64,000 bases of DNA from Porphyromonas sp. COT-239 OH1446 (GTDB taxonomy: Bacteria > Bacteroidota > Bacteroidia > Bacteroidales > Porphyromonadaceae), in NCBI RefSeq assembly GCF_000768875.1, contig NZ_JRAO01000016.1, positions 1-64,000 of the forward strand, read 5' to 3'. Numbering within the stretch: position 1 is the first letter of the stretch; every line of letters begins with the position of its first letter. Below, in pieces: positions 8,954 through 17,624 of this stretch. Both the position numbers and the translations under genes were made by a program. The notes under the pieces were generated by a model, which was not told the DNA's origin, made no database searches, and worked only from the letters and a program-made list of their open reading frames with translations.

Positions 8954-9331
8954 ATGCCTAGGCTCAAAACCTACAGCCCCAAGCACTTCTATTCGATCAA
9001 GGAAGTCTCGGAGATGCTCCAGGAGAGTGTCTCTACGCTGCGCTACTGGGAGGAGGAGTTCCCTCAGCTGAGACCTCGGACAACCCCTGGAGGAACGAGG
9101 CAATACGCCGCCCGAGATCTCGAGATCCTGCGCACGATCAAGCGTTTGCTCCGAGACAAGAAGCTCACGATCCTGGGGGCTCAGGAAGCCCTTCGCCTCG
9201 AGGGCAAACGCCTCGAGACCCGAGAGCAAACCCTCGAGCGGCTCTATCGCCTGCGGGATCGCCTCCTCGAGGCCCGCTCCACCCTCCTCCAGCAATCCCA
9301 TGTATCTGAGCATCCCGAGCAGGGTGTGTAG
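8954..9331 (+). CDS. MerR-family transcriptional regulator
   Basis: 125 residues. The N-terminal winged helix-turn-helix (YSIKEVSEMLQESVSTLRYWEEEFPQL) spans about residues 13-40 and continues with the wing (GGTRQYAARDLEILRTI). An arginine/glutamate-rich coiled coil follows at about 75-115 for dimerisation. There is no cysteine-containing effector domain, so it is not a metal or redox sensor of the classical type. Similar short MerR proteins are common single genes in Bacteroidetes. It follows manA by 28 bases. The regulated genes are unknown. Confidence 0.85.
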   Translation: MPRLKTYSPKHFYSIKEVSEMLQESVSTLRYWEEEFPQLRPRTTPGGTRQYAARDLEILRTIKRLLRDKKLTILGAQEALRLEGKRLETREQTLERLYRLRDRLLEARSTLLQQSHVSEHPEQGV

Positions 9332-9353
9332 TCTTTGTATCTCGGAGATTAAC

Positions 9354-9361
9354 TATCTTTG
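9354..9361 (+). promoter_or_regulatory. promoter of the polysaccharide block (TATCTTTG)
   Basis: TATCTTTG lies 36 bases before the ATG at 9397, and TTTG at 9334-9337 is 16 bases upstream as a possible -33 element. It probably starts the operon running to rfbB at 14764. Confidence 0.55.
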
Positions 9362-9396
9362 AAGTGTCATTAACCCCTCAAAACAAAGCATACGTC

Positions 9397-10383
9397 ATGC
9401 CCTTGGTCTCGGTTGTTATCCCGATGTATCGTGTAGCCTCCCTGCTGCCTCTCTGCATAGAGCAGATCTGTCGGCAGACGCATCGGCATTTGGAGCTGAT
9501 CTTCGTGGACGATGCCAGCCCTGACGAGGTGTCTTTGATTGTGGAGGCGCATCGAGAGGCATTGCAGCAGCTCGGGATGAGAGTCCTTCTCTTGCGCCAC
9601 GCAGAGAACCGAGGCGTTGCCCAAGCCCGAAATACAGCCCTCGAACATGCTACGGGAGAGTACCTATATTCGTGGGATGCTGATGACTTCCTTGAACCCG
9701 ATGCTCTTGAGCGTATGGTACAGGAGGCGGAGCGTATCGAGGCGGATGTGATTGGCTGTGAATGCTTCTTGACCTATAACAGTTCGGAGCGCAGATTGCA
9801 TCAAGCTGATGTCTGTTCGGGTAGGGAGGCTTATACCCAAATGTGTAAGGGACGACTGAAATGGAATCTTTGGCTCTTCCTCATTCGCCGCTCTCTGATC
9901 GAGAGAGGTGAGCCTCTACGCTTCCTCCCCGGTAGGAATATGGGTGAGGATATGATGTTTATGGGCAAGGTCTTTTTGAGAGCAGAAAAGGTGTCGATCA
10001 TCCATGAGCCCTTCTATCATTACGTCAAGACCAATGCTGAGGCGCAAACTCAGCATTATACTGCTGCCCAGTGGGCGCAGGTGGATGCCAACCTTAGAGA
10101 GCTGGAGCAGTATGTGCGACATACCCAGGGGACAGGAGCTATGCAGCTCTTGCAGTATCTCAAACTTTCGCTCAAGCTCCCCCTGCTCCTCTCAAACGAC
10201 GATGCAGACCTGGTACGCTGGTCGGAGTGGTACCCTGAGGCTAATCCATACATTTGGAGCAACGATGCCTTACCTCTACGTACCAAGCTTTTGCAGATGG
10301 CTGCGGCTCGCAGGCAATGGTGGGCTGTTAGGCTGTATCGAAGGCTCATCACGGGCATCCTTTATAAAATACTTTACCGATAA
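9397..10383 (+). CDS. family 2 glycosyltransferase
   Basis: 328 residues from ATG 9397. A GTG 33 bases upstream is in frame but lies too close to the promoter at 9354-9361. The GT-A fold starts at once (VSVVIPMYRVASLLPLC), with the nucleotide-sugar motif DDASPDE at about residues 39-45 and the metal-binding DxD as SWDADD at about 94-99. A helical C-terminal region of about 100 residues carries basic residues. It should transfer a sugar from a nucleotide donor to a lipid-linked or surface glycan at the inner membrane. It is first in a five-gene run with a polymerase-like protein, GT4, rfbA and rfbB. Confidence 0.9.
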   Translation: MPLVSVVIPMYRVASLLPLCIEQICRQTHRHLELIFVDDASPDEVSLIVEAHREALQQLGMRVLLLRHAENRGVAQARNTALEHATGEYLYSWDADDFLEPDALERMVQEAERIEADVIGCECFLTYNSSERRLHQADVCSGREAYTQMCKGRLKWNLWLFLIRRSLIERGEPLRFLPGRNMGEDMMFMGKVFLRAEKVSIIHEPFYHYVKTNAEAQTQHYTAAQWAQVDANLRELEQYVRHTQGTGAMQLLQYLKLSLKLPLLLSNDDADLVRWSEWYPEANPYIWSNDALPLRTKLLQMAAARRQWWAVRLYRRLITGILYKILYR

Positions 10384-10393
10384 CTGACTGTCT

Positions 10394-11671
10394 ATGCTCA
10401 AAGCATTAGGGATATTCTCCACCGGGGTTGTTGTAAGCTGTTTTTATTTTCCCTTTGCCTTTACTTTCGCCCCAAGTGTCAATATGAAGATGGTACTAGC
10501 CCTGGCTGGTCTAGTCATCGTTGGGCTTCAGGTGATCAATACTCGTAAGTATGAGGTTCGTAAGGAATATCTAGTCTCCGCCTTTATCGCTGCCCTCTAT
10601 TCGGTCATCAACCTGGTAACGATCGAGGTTAATGATACCTTGGACTATAGCTATGCCAACTATATTACCTCCTATTTTGTTTGGGCTTTTGGGGCTATAT
10701 CTGTCGTTGCGATGATCCGCAAGATGCACGGACAGGTTACGATCAGGTTGCTGACCTTATATCTCTCGGTAGTTTGTGCCGCTCAGTGCATCATTGCCAT
10801 TATCATCGATCGTAATGATATGGTCAAGCTTTTTGTCGATAGGTGGATCTTCCAAGGAGCTCATTTTCTCAATGAAGTGAACCGTCTCTATGGTATCGGG
10901 GCTTCGCTTGACCCTGCGGGGACTAGGTTTGCGGTTGTGCTAATCATGATTGGCTTTGTCCTGGTTTTGGATGAAGAGGTAAAGCGGAATAAACTTCAAA
11001 ATATAACCCTGTTACTCTGCTATGGGATTATGGCGACGTTGGGTAACATGATGTCCCGTACCACGACGGTAGGGTTACTGCTGTCTTTCCTCCCTTTTGT
11101 TTTGCATTCAGGCTTACATCGTCTGATGATCAAAGGAGATAATTTGATGTCATACCGTATCTTTGCCTCTGTTGCCATACTTGGAACAGCTCTTATGATC
11201 TATCTATATAATACTGACCAATTCTTCCATGATCAGCTCCGATATGGTTTTGAGGGCTTCTTCAGTTGGGTGGAGCAAGGGGAATGGAAAACAGACTCGA
11301 CAGAGAAGCTAAACACCACCATGTGGATTTGGCCAGAGGATCTGAGAGGTTGGCTGATTGGTTATGGGACTTTCGGCTTCTTCTCTTTCTCTACCGATAT
11401 TGGCTATTGTCGCTTAATTCTCTATTCGGGCTTGGTAGGCTTCATCACTTTCTCTTCTTTGTTTCTATACTGTGCATTCTTCTTTGCCCGTAAGTATAGA
11501 AGATATAAGTACATGTTTATTGTCTTGCTCTCTCTTAGCTTTCTCATTTGGATCAAGGTGGCTACAGACCTTTTCTTTATCTATGCCCTCTTCTTAGCCT
11601 TTGAGGATGAAAGGGAGAAGTGGCTAGGCAGTGGCCGAGAGGCAAACATCGAAGTCCTAGAAGCAGCATGA
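10394..11671 (+). CDS. polytopic membrane protein, Wzy polymerase or O-antigen-ligase-like
   Basis: 425 residues, almost all hydrophobic, with about 10-12 predicted membrane spans starting at residue 4. A larger periplasmic-type loop occurs at about residues 285-325 (FSWVEQGEWKTDSTEKLNTTMWIWPEDLRGWLIGYGTFG). The 'GWLIGYGTFGF' piece resembles the G-x-G loop motif of Wzy/WaaL proteins. The position between two glycosyltransferases supports a role in polymerising or ligating surface polysaccharide. Local base use is more AT-rich than its neighbours, which is typical of variable polymerase genes and suggests past exchange. Its TGA overlaps the next ATG. Confidence 0.75.
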   Translation: MLKALGIFSTGVVVSCFYFPFAFTFAPSVNMKMVLALAGLVIVGLQVINTRKYEVRKEYLVSAFIAALYSVINLVTIEVNDTLDYSYANYITSYFVWAFGAISVVAMIRKMHGQVTIRLLTLYLSVVCAAQCIIAIIIDRNDMVKLFVDRWIFQGAHFLNEVNRLYGIGASLDPAGTRFAVVLIMIGFVLVLDEEVKRNKLQNITLLLCYGIMATLGNMMSRTTTVGLLLSFLPFVLHSGLHRLMIKGDNLMSYRIFASVAILGTALMIYLYNTDQFFHDQLRYGFEGFFSWVEQGEWKTDSTEKLNTTMWIWPEDLRGWLIGYGTFGFFSFSTDIGYCRLILYSGLVGFITFSSLFLYCAFFFARKYRRYKYMFIVLLSLSFLIWIKVATDLFFIYALFLAFEDEREKWLGSGREANIEVLEAA

Positions 11672-12807
11672 GGATAGTTTATTGTATCCCAGCCCTTTAC
11701 AACTCAGGGGGGATGGAGCGGGTATTGACGCTCAAGGCCAACTATTTAGTAGATCAAGGGTACGACCTGCATATCATCACAACGGATCAGAGAGGGAGGA
11801 AGCCCTTCTTCAACCTAGATGATCGCGTCCAGCTATATAATCTAGATATTAACCACGAAGAGCAGAATGGGCAGGGCCTTTGGCTCAAACTTCGAGATTA
11901 TCCTCTCAAGCGTTACCGCCACGAGAAGCGTCTGAAGGCCTTGCTTATGCGCCTCAGGGCGGACGTTGTGGTCTCTATGTTTGGGGAGGAGGCCTTTTTC
12001 CTGACAAAGATCCAGGATGGCTCTCGTAAGGTGCTCGAATACCACTTTTCCAAGCTCAAGAGGCTACAGTATGGCCGTCGAGGTCTTTGGCGATGGGTGG
12101 ACCTTTGGCGCACACGTAAGGATGCTGAGGCCGTCAAGGGCTACGACCGCTTTGTCGTCTTGACAGAGGAGGATAGAGCTCTTTGGGGAGAGCTCCCGAA
12201 TATCTGTGTTATCCCCAATCCCCTTCCTTTCGAACCTCAAGAGCAGGCAGATACGACCTCTTGTCGCATCATTGCGGCAGGAAGGTATGACTACCAGAAG
12301 AATTTTGAGGCTCTTCTAGATATTTGGGCCATGATTCACAAGGATTTCCCTGCGTGGCGTTTGGATATTTATGGTGATGGCCCTATGAGGTCGCTCTTGG
12401 AGGAGCGTCTAAAGGGCCTCGGCCTCGGCGAATCTCTAACGCTACATCCACCTACCCGAGAGATCATGCGAGAATATCTCTCGAGCTCAATCTATGTGAT
12501 GACCTCTCGCTACGAGGGCCTGCCCATGGTGCTCCTGGAGGCCCAAGCCCTTGGCCTCCCTATTGTGAGCTATACCTGTCCTTGTGGTCCGAGGGATATC
12601 GTCGCGGATGGGGTGAATGGCTACCTCGTGCCCGAGGGTAGAGAGGAAGAGTTCGCCGCAAGGCTTCGTCTCTTGATGGCTGATGAACAGCTGCGGCGAG
12701 ACATGGGCCGAGCCGCCCACGAGGCCTCGAGCCGCTATCGCATGCAGACGGTTATGCCTCAGTGGCTGGAGCTCTTCGAGGCACTCGTTCGAATCTCAAA
12801 GAATTGA
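11668..12807 (+). CDS. family 4 glycosyltransferase (GT-B)
   Basis: 379 residues. The ATG at 11668 overlaps the previous stop (ATGA), and the chain begins directly with the GT-B Rossmann strand [20 protein letters not shown], so I use this start rather than an in-frame codon 48 bases upstream. C-terminal hallmarks are [15 protein letters not shown] at about 210, DIYGDGPM near 237, and the E-x7-E donor-phosphate motif in [19 protein letters not shown] near 285-305. It probably transfers a hexose to the glycan made by the neighbouring genes. Confidence 0.9.
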   Translation: MRIVYCIPALYNSGGMERVLTLKANYLVDQGYDLHIITTDQRGRKPFFNLDDRVQLYNLDINHEEQNGQGLWLKLRDYPLKRYRHEKRLKALLMRLRADVVVSMFGEEAFFLTKIQDGSRKVLEYHFSKLKRLQYGRRGLWRWVDLWRTRKDAEAVKGYDRFVVLTEEDRALWGELPNICVIPNPLPFEPQEQADTTSCRIIAAGRYDYQKNFEALLDIWAMIHKDFPAWRLDIYGDGPMRSLLEERLKGLGLGESLTLHPPTREIMREYLSSSIYVMTSRYEGLPMVLLEAQALGLPIVSYTCPCGPRDIVADGVNGYLVPEGREEEFAARLRLLMADEQLRRDMGRAAHEASSRYRMQTVMPQWLELFEALVRISKN

Positions 12808-12818
12808 ATGATAGATCT

Positions 12819-13697
12819 ATGAAAGGAATAGTACTGGCAGGAGGCTCGGGGACTCGCCTCTATCCGATGACCCGAGGGGTAAGCAAGCAGATGCTCCCCG
12901 TCTACGATAAGCCCATGATTTATTATCCGATCTCGGTTTTGATGCTCTCGGGAATTCGGGAGATCCTCATCATCTCTACGCCGACGGATTTGCCTCTCTT
13001 CAAACGCCTTCTAGGGGATGGCTTGGACTATGGCTTGAACCTTAGCTATGCCGAGCAGCCTTCGCCAGATGGCCTGGCACAGGCCTTCATCATCGGGCGA
13101 GAGTTTATCGGTGATGATGCTGTTTGCCTGGTGCTTGGGGACAATATCTTCTACGGAACGGGCTTCTCTGCCCAGCTGCACGAGGCCGTTCGTAAGGCTG
13201 AGGAGGATGCTATAGCCACAGTATTTGGCTACTGGGTCAATGATCCCGAACGCTATGGTGTAGCGGAGTTCGATGCTCAGGGGCAATGCCTCTCGATTGA
13301 GGAGAAGCCTCAAAGGCCCAAGAGCAATTATGCTGTTGTGGGGCTGTACTTTTACCCCAACAAGGTCGTGCAAATCGCCCAGGAAGTACGTCCCTCGGAG
13401 CGAGGAGAGCTCGAGATCACTTCGGTCAATCAAGCCTTTCTAGAGCTGGGAGAGCTACAGGTGCAGACCCTGGGGCGAGGCTTTGCCTGGCTGGATACGG
13501 GGACGCATGAGGCTCTGAGCGAAGCCTCTACCTTCATCGAAGTCATAGAGAAGAGGCAGGGGCTGAAGGTCGCTTGCCTTGAGGAGATCGCCTACCGCAA
13601 GGGATGGATCGACGAGGAGAAGCTCCGTGAGCTCGCTGCCCCGATGATCAAGAACCAGTATGGGCAATATCTACTCAAACTCATAGATCGCAGATGA
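12819..13697 (+). CDS. rfbA: glucose-1-phosphate thymidylyltransferase
   Basis: 292 residues. It makes dTDP-glucose from glucose-1-phosphate and dTTP, the first step of the dTDP-sugar (rhamnose-type) pathway in the cytosol. The N terminus [20 protein letters not shown] carries the GxGTR nucleotide motif; [15 protein letters not shown] and VLGDNIFYG follow. ATG 12819 is chosen because the conserved family start lies exactly here; an in-frame upstream ATG would sit inside the previous gene. Its stop overlaps the rfbB start. rfbC and rfbD are not in this window. Confidence 0.96.
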   Translation: MKGIVLAGGSGTRLYPMTRGVSKQMLPVYDKPMIYYPISVLMLSGIREILIISTPTDLPLFKRLLGDGLDYGLNLSYAEQPSPDGLAQAFIIGREFIGDDAVCLVLGDNIFYGTGFSAQLHEAVRKAEEDAIATVFGYWVNDPERYGVAEFDAQGQCLSIEEKPQRPKSNYAVVGLYFYPNKVVQIAQEVRPSERGELEITSVNQAFLELGELQVQTLGRGFAWLDTGTHEALSEASTFIEVIEKRQGLKVACLEEIAYRKGWIDEEKLRELAAPMIKNQYGQYLLKLIDRR

Positions 13698-14764
13698 TGC
13701 ACTACGAACGTAAGATCCTCATCACGGGTGGGGCGGGTTTCATTGGCTCTCATGTAGTTCGTCTCTTGGCGACTCGCTATCCTCACTACCACATCATTAA
13801 CCTCGACAAGCTGACCTATGCAGGTAATCTAGAGAACCTTCGGGATGTGGAGCAGCTGCCCAACTATACCTTTGTGCGGGCAGATATTTGTGATCATGAG
13901 CGTATGCTTGAGCTCCTAGCTCATTATGAGGTCGATGGTGTTGTCCATCTAGCTGCTGAGAGCCATGTAGATCGCAGTATCAGAGACCCCTTTACCTTCG
14001 CTCGGACTAATGTCATGGGGACGCTCAGCCTGCTACAGGCCTGTAGTCGGGTTTGGGAGCAGAGCCCAGAGGGATATCGAGGCAAGCTCTTCTATCACGT
14101 CTCGACGGATGAGGTCTATGGAGCTCTCCCTCTAGATGGTGGGATGTTTACCGAGCAGACGAGCTATGATCCGCATAGTCCCTATTCGGCCAGTAAGGCC
14201 TCGAGTGATCACTTTGTAAGGGCCTTTCACGATACCTATGGTCTACCGATTGTGATCACGAATTGTTCGAACAATTATGGTCCCTACCAATTCCCCGAGA
14301 AGCTCATTCCTCTATTCATCAATAATATCGTCCAAGGAAGACCCCTGCCCGTCTATGGTCGAGGGGAGAATGTCCGGGACTGGCTCTATGTCGAAGATCA
14401 TGCTCGAGCCATTGATGTCGTCCTCCACCGAGGCAGAGTAGGGGAGACCTATAACATCGGAGGGCACAATGAATGGCGCAATATCGACCTCGTGCACCTC
14501 CTGATCGAGACGACTGACCGTCTACTCGGGCGTCCAGTCGGTAGCTCCGAGGGCTTGATCTCGTATGTGAAGGATCGGGCAGGGCATGATCTGCGCTATG
14601 CGATTGATGCTTCGAAGATCGAGCAGGAGCTAGGCTGGAAGCCCTCATTGCAGTTCGCTCAAGGGCTGGAGCTCACTGTGCGCTGGTACTTGGAGCATCG
14701 GGATTGGGTGGAGCATATTACCTCGGGCGTGTACGGGGAGTATTACCAGTCGGTATATGGTTAA
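13694..14764 (+). CDS. rfbB: dTDP-glucose 4,6-dehydratase
   Basis: 356 residues of the extended short-chain dehydrogenase family. It converts dTDP-glucose to dTDP-4-keto-6-deoxyglucose using bound [17 protein letters not shown] at about residues 10-23 is the Rossmann motif. HVSTDEVYG holds the catalytic Thr-Asp-Glu, and YSASKASSD holds the Tyr-x3-Lys pair. IPLFINNI and the [13 protein letters not shown] motif follow. It overlaps rfbA by four bases, so the two are coupled. It is last in the block and is followed by a strong terminator. Confidence 0.96.
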   Translation: MMHYERKILITGGAGFIGSHVVRLLATRYPHYHIINLDKLTYAGNLENLRDVEQLPNYTFVRADICDHERMLELLAHYEVDGVVHLAAESHVDRSIRDPFTFARTNVMGTLSLLQACSRVWEQSPEGYRGKLFYHVSTDEVYGALPLDGGMFTEQTSYDPHSPYSASKASSDHFVRAFHDTYGLPIVITNCSNNYGPYQFPEKLIPLFINNIVQGRPLPVYGRGENVRDWLYVEDHARAIDVVLHRGRVGETYNIGGHNEWRNIDLVHLLIETTDRLLGRPVGSSEGLISYVKDRAGHDLRYAIDASKIEQELGWKPSLQFAQGLELTVRWYLEHRDWVEHITSGVYGEYYQSVYG

Positions 14765-14790
14765 GGCTTGGCCATCAGCCTGGATATATA

Positions 14791-14827
14791 AACACCCCAC
14801 TAAGGTTGTCAACCTTAGTGGGGTGTT
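14791..14827. terminator. bidirectional hairpin terminator
   Basis: Perfect 17-bp arms 14791-14807 and 14811-14827 (AACACCCCACTAAGGTT on the left) with a 3-base loop, continuing into TTTTG. It separates rfbB from the convergent barrel gene that ends at 14849. Confidence 0.9.
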
Positions 14828-14848
14828 TTGTTGTGTAGGGGCTATCTC

Positions 14849-15703
14849 TTAGAAGCGTACCCCGAAGGATACAGCCATGCGGACGAAGCCGAAGGGCATC
14901 TTGCCCGATAGCTTACCATCCTTTTTAGTGATGACAATATCCCTCTCCGTAGGCTTGAAGGGGAGCTTGTCGATGGACTTGTCGATCTGCTGGCGCAGGT
15001 TAGCAATGTCCTCATCGCTGGGCTCTATCCCCGCAGGAAGTCCAGAGATCTTACCATTTAGGTTAACCTTCGCTTGACCTAGGTGTCCACCAACGATAGA
15101 CCAGTCGATGACAAAGTTTTTCTTAGAGCCAAACTGCCACTGAGCCCCTAAGAGCAGACCAGCTCCTAAGGAGTTGAGGTTGCCATTGAGGTCGAGCTTA
15201 GCTTCTTTGCTGACGGACACCCCTCCGATCGTTGTGGTTACCATAGTGGTGTAGTGCATCCCAGCAACCTGGTAGCTCTCGTAGCGTAGGTAGGGGGCGA
15301 TGTAGAAGCCCTGTCCGTAGCCCTTGCCGAGGTAGATGCGCAGCTCGGGGGTGATCATCTTCGAGGAGATAGTTGAGCCTGCGAGCTCTGGAATCCTCTT
15401 GTCGATTTCTTTGGCAAAGGGGAATGAACCTGTGGGCATGATGCTCCCCCCGAGCTGCACGGAGAGCCTCTTGCCGAGGACTTGCTCTACGGAGAAACTA
15501 TAGTTGCGCAGAGCAATTCCAGTGAGGTTCATCTTGACAATAGTCCTCCCTCCGAGGAGGCTTGAGTCGAAGCTAGAGACAGCAGGGACGTCCTTAGGTT
15601 CATCTAGGTCTCTGAGGATCTTGTCAAAGGTTGAGTCCTCCTGTGCCTGTGCCTGCATTGCACCGAATGCCAGGCAGAGCATGAGTAGTAGTCTTTTCTT
15701 CAT
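14849..15703 (-). CDS. exported beta-barrel/outer-membrane protein (DUF3575-like)
   Basis: 284 residues from the ATG at 15703; an upstream in-frame ATG at 15718 precedes MKKRLLLML and is less likely. The signal peptide ends in MQAQAQ. The mature chain has amphipathic strands such as LGAGLLLGAQWQFG and ends in MAVSFGVRF, a terminal-Phe barrel signature. A hydrophilic segment at about 215-265 (KISGLPAGIEPSDEDIANLRQQIDKS) is likely a loop. The family resembles Bacteroidales outer-membrane proteins of the DUF3575 type; function unknown. Its -7 box is at 15752-15759 on the minus strand. Confidence 0.75.
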   Translation of the reverse strand: MKKRLLLMLCLAFGAMQAQAQEDSTFDKILRDLDEPKDVPAVSSFDSSLLGGRTIVKMNLTGIALRNYSFSVEQVLGKRLSVQLGGSIMPTGSFPFAKEIDKRIPELAGSTISSKMITPELRIYLGKGYGQGFYIAPYLRYESYQVAGMHYTTMVTTTIGGVSVSKEAKLDLNGNLNSLGAGLLLGAQWQFGSKKNFVIDWSIVGGHLGQAKVNLNGKISGLPAGIEPSDEDIANLRQQIDKSIDKLPFKPTERDIVITKKDGKLSGKMPFGFVRMAVSFGVRF

Positions 15704-15751
15704 ATTCTCTAGTCTCAAAGAGTTGTCGAAACGCTAAACGTAAGTATAAGG

Positions 15752-15759
15752 CAAAGATA
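15752..15759 (-). promoter_or_regulatory. -7 promoter element TATCTTTG (minus strand)
   Basis: The plus strand reads CAAAGATA, 49 bases upstream of the barrel gene ATG at 15703. It matches TAnnTTTG exactly. Confidence 0.5.
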
Positions 15760-15970
15760 GTAGATAGTTTTTTAATCTCCTATACTACGAGTGGTGTTTT
15801 TGTTAAATAGTGCTATCAGTTGCCTTGCTTAGTCTCTTGGCTTTGTGCCTTTCGTACCTGTTTTGTTGATTTGTAGAGGGTGCAGAGCCTTGAGATGAGT
15901 TAGAGAAAAGGGCCAATTCTTCTCTTGTAGAGCTCCCCCCCCCCATGCCTGCTTGAGAGGCTCTTGATCG

Positions 15971-16131
15971 AGCTCTCGGAAGACTCTTTACTGAGCCTCG
16001 ATAGAGTTTCTTCTACGATCCTACTTAGGTCTCTACGGCGATCCTATTTGAGCCTCAAGTGAGATCCTATTTAGACTTCGATTGAGATCCTACTTAGATC
16101 TCGATCGAGTGCCCGATAGACCCTCAGTCGA
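15971..16131 (+). repeat. 23-bp degenerate tandem repeat array A
   Basis: Seven consecutive 23-bp units, in register at 15971, 15994, 16017, 16040, 16063, 16086 and 16109. The best units (16017-16108) start GATCCTA, continue with TTTGAG or TTAGA and end near CGATCGA. They differ by substitutions but not in length. The array fills the middle of the divergent interval between the barrel gene (start 15703) and the M20 gene (start 16251). The rest of that interval holds a run of ten C at 15935-15944 and no gene that I can see. Confidence 0.85.
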
Positions 16132-16250
16132 GGAGTTACATCCAGCTCTATTGAAGATATTTATCCAGTCTGCATACAAGGGAATAGAATAAAAGCGTAT
16201 ATTTACCATACAATTTCACTAGCTGTATTAACAGTAAACACCTTATCACG

Positions 16251-17615
16251 ATGAGTCAGATACGATCCTACATTGCCCAAAACGAAGATCGCTTCCTCAG
16301 CGAGCTCTTCGATCTTATTCGCATTCCCAGTATCAGTGCTCAGAGCGAGCATCGAGGCGATATGCTTCGCTGCGCAGAGCATTGGCGAGATCATCTCCTA
16401 GCTTTAGGAGCAACACGAGCGGAAGTCTATCCCACCGCTGGCCACCCGATCGTCTACGCAGAGTACATACAAGACCCTAGTTTACCCAACATACTCGTAT
16501 ATGCCCACTACGACGTGATGCCTGTCGAGCCACTGGAGCTGTGGCACAGCGACCCTTTCGAGGCAGAGATCCGTGATGGTCATATTTGGGCTCGAGGGGC
16601 AGACGACGACAAGGGGCAGTCCATGATACAGGTCAAGGGCTTCGAGACGGCACTCAAGCTCGGACTCGTACGTTGCAATGTTAAGTTCCTCTTCGAGGGA
16701 GAGGAGGAGATCGGCTCGACACACCTCGAGGCCTTCCTCCATGAGCACAAAGAGATGCTCCAGGCCGAGGCGATCATCGTCTCGGATACGAGTATGGTTA
16801 GTGCCGAGACCCCTTCGCTCACGACCGGACTTCGAGGCCTGGCCTATTGGCAGCTCGAGGTTACTGGGCCGAATAGAGACCTGCACTCGGGGCATTTCGG
16901 TGGGGCTGTGGCTAACCCCATTAACGAGCTTTGTAAGCTGATCGCTCGGATCCAGGACGAGCGTGGTCGCATCACCATCCCTGGCTTCTACGACGATGTG
17001 ATCCCCCTCAAGGATGAGGAGCGGGCCATGATCGCCCAAGTCCCCTTTGACGAGGCTAAGTACCGTGCAAGCATTGATGTTGATGCCCTGTGGGGCGAGG
17101 AGGGCTACCATACCCTCGAGCGTAATAGCTGCCGTCCGAGCTTCGATGTTTGCGGTATCTGGGGCGGTTATCAAGGCGAGGGGGCTAAGACGGTATTGCC
17201 TAGCAAGGCCTATGCCAAGGTCAGCTGTCGCCTCGTGGCTGCGCAGGATCATCACAAGATCAGCCAGGCCTTCGTCGATTATATCCATAGCATCGCTCCC
17301 AAGCATATCCGAGTAGAGGTGCAGCCCATGCACGGAGGCGAGGCCTATCTCTGCCCCATCGACTTGCCCGCTTACCAAGCTGCAGAGCAGGCTGTCGAGG
17401 TGGCTTTTGGAGTGCGTCCCCTAGCCGTCCGTCGTGGTGGAAGCATTCCGATTATTGCTGTCTTCGAACGTGTGTTGGGTATCAAGACGATCCTCATGGG
17501 TTTTGGGCTGGAGAGCAATGCCATTCATTCACCGAATGAAAATATGCGCCTAGACTTCTTCCGCAAGGGGATCGAGGCTGTGGCAGAGTTTTACCGTCGT
17601 TTCCCCCTACGCTAA
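16251..17615 (+). CDS. M20-family metallodipeptidase
   Basis: 454 residues of the CNDP/carnosinase-like M20 dipeptidase group, cytosolic with no signal peptide. Di-zinc ligands are visible in order: H and D in YAHYDVMPVEP (about residues 84-88), D in ARGADDDKGQ, the catalytic/ligand Glu pair in FEGEEEIGS, Asp in IVSDTSMV, and His in NAIHSPNE near the C terminus. The dimerisation lid is inserted between RDLHSGHFGG and the C-terminal catalytic half. It likely completes digestion of imported peptides. mtaD starts 10 bases after its stop. TATATTTA at 16198-16205 is an imperfect promoter candidate. Confidence 0.92.
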   Translation: MSQIRSYIAQNEDRFLSELFDLIRIPSISAQSEHRGDMLRCAEHWRDHLLALGATRAEVYPTAGHPIVYAEYIQDPSLPNILVYAHYDVMPVEPLELWHSDPFEAEIRDGHIWARGADDDKGQSMIQVKGFETALKLGLVRCNVKFLFEGEEEIGSTHLEAFLHEHKEMLQAEAIIVSDTSMVSAETPSLTTGLRGLAYWQLEVTGPNRDLHSGHFGGAVANPINELCKLIARIQDERGRITIPGFYDDVIPLKDEERAMIAQVPFDEAKYRASIDVDALWGEEGYHTLERNSCRPSFDVCGIWGGYQGEGAKTVLPSKAYAKVSCRLVAAQDHHKISQAFVDYIHSIAPKHIRVEVQPMHGGEAYLCPIDLPAYQAAEQAVEVAFGVRPLAVRRGGSIPIIAVFERVLGIKTILMGFGLESNAIHSPNENMRLDFFRKGIEAVAEFYRRFPLR

Positions 17616-17624
17616 CCCCTCACT

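Noticed and set aside
14849-15703. Barrel gene as part of the polysaccharide block
   Set aside because: It is on the opposite strand, beyond a perfect bidirectional terminator, with its own promoter.
15935-15944. Run of ten C as a phase-variable tract
   Set aside because: It lies over 170 bases from the nearest promoter box and outside any reading frame, so slippage has no obvious effect.
16482-17378. 298-codon minus-strand frame opposite the M20 peptidase
   Set aside because: It lies wholly inside a gene with intact catalytic motifs. It is a codon-bias shadow.
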